The translations under genes were made by a program, and so were the position numbers. The notes beneath the pieces were generated by a model. That model was not told the DNA's origin, searched no databases, and saw only the letters and a list, made by a program, of their open reading frames with translations. This document shows positions 62,106 through 64,000 of a stretch of 64,000 bases of DNA, piece by piece; positions within the stretch are counted from its first letter, which is position 1; every line of letters starts with the position of its first letter. This DNA comes from Camelus bactrianus (taxonomy: Eukaryota > Chordata > Mammalia > Artiodactyla > Camelidae): NCBI RefSeq assembly GCF_048773025.1, contig NC_133544.1, forward strand, positions 75,243,001 through 75,307,000. Direction: 5' to 3'.

Positions 62106-64000
62106 TTATATACAAAAAAGGTTGGGTAAATTGTCAAGAACAATTTAAGCTTTGGTTTTCAAATGGTAAAATAAAAATAGTGATATTTTTTTCTCCTCTC
62201 AGAAATTCATCCTTCTTTAACTCAAAACTACAAGGAGAATGAAAAATAGACAAACTTTATTTGTGATGTAAGTTGAGACTTCTGTAAGCCTGGAGTACAA
62301 CATATAAGTTAGGACTGCCCAATATAGTAAAAGTCAAACAGGAATGTGATAATGGATGCCTCGGGATGCAGAAATTATACAAAGTGAGAGTGACATAGCT
62401 CTCCAAAGAAAGTACCCCAAGACCCACAAGCCCTTGTAATGAACAACGAGAATAGGTAAGCAGGCTGAAGTAGGAGCTTTTTAAATACCCATTTGTCACA
62501 AAGATTTGAAGTGTAGGGAAGATGAAGATGAACAAGGACAAAGCCATTTCTGTGGGAAGCAGTCTGCTGGTGAGGAAGAGTGAAGGACAAAGACTCTGCA
62601 TTGTAACAACCCTGCAATGCTGATCATGGGGACAAGTAAGGGCTATAAGAACCCATGCACATACTGTTTCGTAAAGAAAATAGCCTTAAATATGGTCCTG
62701 CCTCCATCCTCATGCAAATCTCTTGCAAACAGCTGATTTAGGAAGAACTCACTTCATTCAATGTTTAAAGAAACAAAAAAAAATTAGTAGCATCTATATA
62801 ACAAGAGTTGGGGGAAATGTCTAGAGCAAAGCAAAAAGAACTATGTAGTTAAAGAATATGAAAAGGAAATTAAGAGAAACGGAGGCTAGAGTGAGAAGCT
62901 CTGACATTTGTCTGATAGAAGTTTCAGAAAGACTAGGGAGAATAGTGGAGAAGTAATATTCCAAGAGAAAATGGCTACACTAGGTCCAGGCAGGCAAGAC
63001 CCAGGTTTGGGGAGATCAGGAACACAGGCAGTGTGAGAAACTAGGGGGCAAAGGTCTAAGAACTCAAGTCAAAGCATTTCAACAGAATGAGGTGAAAACA
63101 TAGGTATGGAAAGAGAGCAACAGAAAGTCATCAGCGAGAATGGAGTTTGATGGGTAGTGAGGCAGAGGATTTTTAGTTGTGTTCCCTTGGCTAGAAGAGA
63201 CCTAATTACGATCGAAACTAAGCCCACAAGTAGAGGCAAATACAAATTTATAACTGGGAATGGAAAGTTAGGAATGAAGAATAAAGCAGCTCTGCATATT
63301 CAAATTCTCAAGGGGATGTACAGCAGATGGAGACAGCTCTGGTCTTAGGGTTAGAATTCTTTGGATTTCCTTGATTCTACCAGTGACTTAAGTGTCAGAG
63401 CAAGTTCTGAGTTCTAGTTTCCCCTTCAAGAGCATGAGAGTACCCATGGACCAATACTCAGGGATTCTGCCTCAGAATATGTCTTCTGTCTATATTTAAG
63501 TTTTTCATTCTTTAGAGCACATGATGTGCAAGTTGAAAAATAATCCCTGTACATTTAACATTTCTTTTTCCCCCATAATAATCTCACTTTTGTCTGCCTA
63601 AGATCTGATCCTTCAAGTCCCATCTTAGATACCCTAGACATTTCCTTTGGCCACATTCCCTAGTCAAGCATCAGGGGCCCATCTATTATGCTTCCCTAAA
63701 ACATATTTATGTCCATTATACAAATTATCCTCCAACTTTGAGAAGGCCTCATCTCAGTCCCCATTTTTATATTCCTGGATCTAAGCCTTTCAGCTTTAGC
63801 ATTTAGGAAAGGATAAGAATACATAGAGCTGGTAATGGTATATGCTGGGAGCAGTGGATGCTGGCATTTAAAAGTCTAAGGTGGGCAAGGTCATTTCCAG
63901 AATTCCAGCAGAAAACTCCGTAGAAAGAAGAGCCCAGGATCCTGGAATCTTGGCAGTCAATAGGGACAACAAGGTCCTCCAATTAGCTAAGTCAGGCAAA

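Larger units (their letters stand above)
57840..64000. other. Unassigned right flank with old repeats
   Basis: No exon is supported. Repeats seen are a MIR at about 59480-59690, an antisense LINE-1 piece at about 59815-60000 and a LINE-1 3' tail at 62015-62105. The open frames here (for example 61068-61418 plus, 62257-62601 minus) have no recognisable protein features. Confidence 0.5.

Overview
The window is mammalian nuclear DNA and most likely comes from a camelid (camel, llama or alpaca). Two things point there. The genes form the conserved mammalian block SPG11 - PATL2 - B2M, and four tRNA-derived SINEs (near 22.6, 25.1, 30.2 and 39.0 kb) match the vic-1 type that I associate with camelids. 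No microbial gene, CRISPR array or intact transposon was seen.

Layout. 0.3-3.7 kb: the first six coding exons of PATL2 on the minus strand, all in phase; the rest of the gene lies off the left edge. 7.85-13.3 kb: an intact four-exon B2M gene (copy 1, plus strand), with a LINE-1 fossil starting directly at its 3' end. 17.4-24.2 kb: minus-strand relics of N-terminal exons of SPG11, then one C-terminal exon of PATL2, in the order found upstream of B2M in other mammals. 33.1-38.6 kb: a second intact B2M gene (copy 2). 41-56.6 kb: a third, decayed B2M copy whose intron 1 holds about 4.3 kb of antisense LINE-1 and an RNF4-like retrocopy with an intact 188-codon frame. 57-64 kb: old repeats and unassigned sequence, with one weak candidate for a first exon of the expected next gene, TRIM69.

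How it fits together. B2M is the light chain of MHC class I and related molecules. I read the region as a tandem duplication of an SPG11(5' part)-PATL2-B2M unit, plus a further duplication that gave the third copy. Both intact genes encode the same 118-residue precursor. Most of their paired sequence is clearly diverged, but about 2.7 kb covering exons 2 and 3 is almost identical, the pattern left by recent gene conversion (or by an assembly error). The promoters differ: copy 1 keeps ISRE, NF-kB, X2 and Y elements, while copy 2 has a broken NF-kB site and an altered X2 core. The encoded B2M also carries an NFT glycosylation sequon.

Limits. Family calls rest on sequence remembered from human and other mammals, not on database searches. 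Repeat borders are approximate, and percent identities are by eye.
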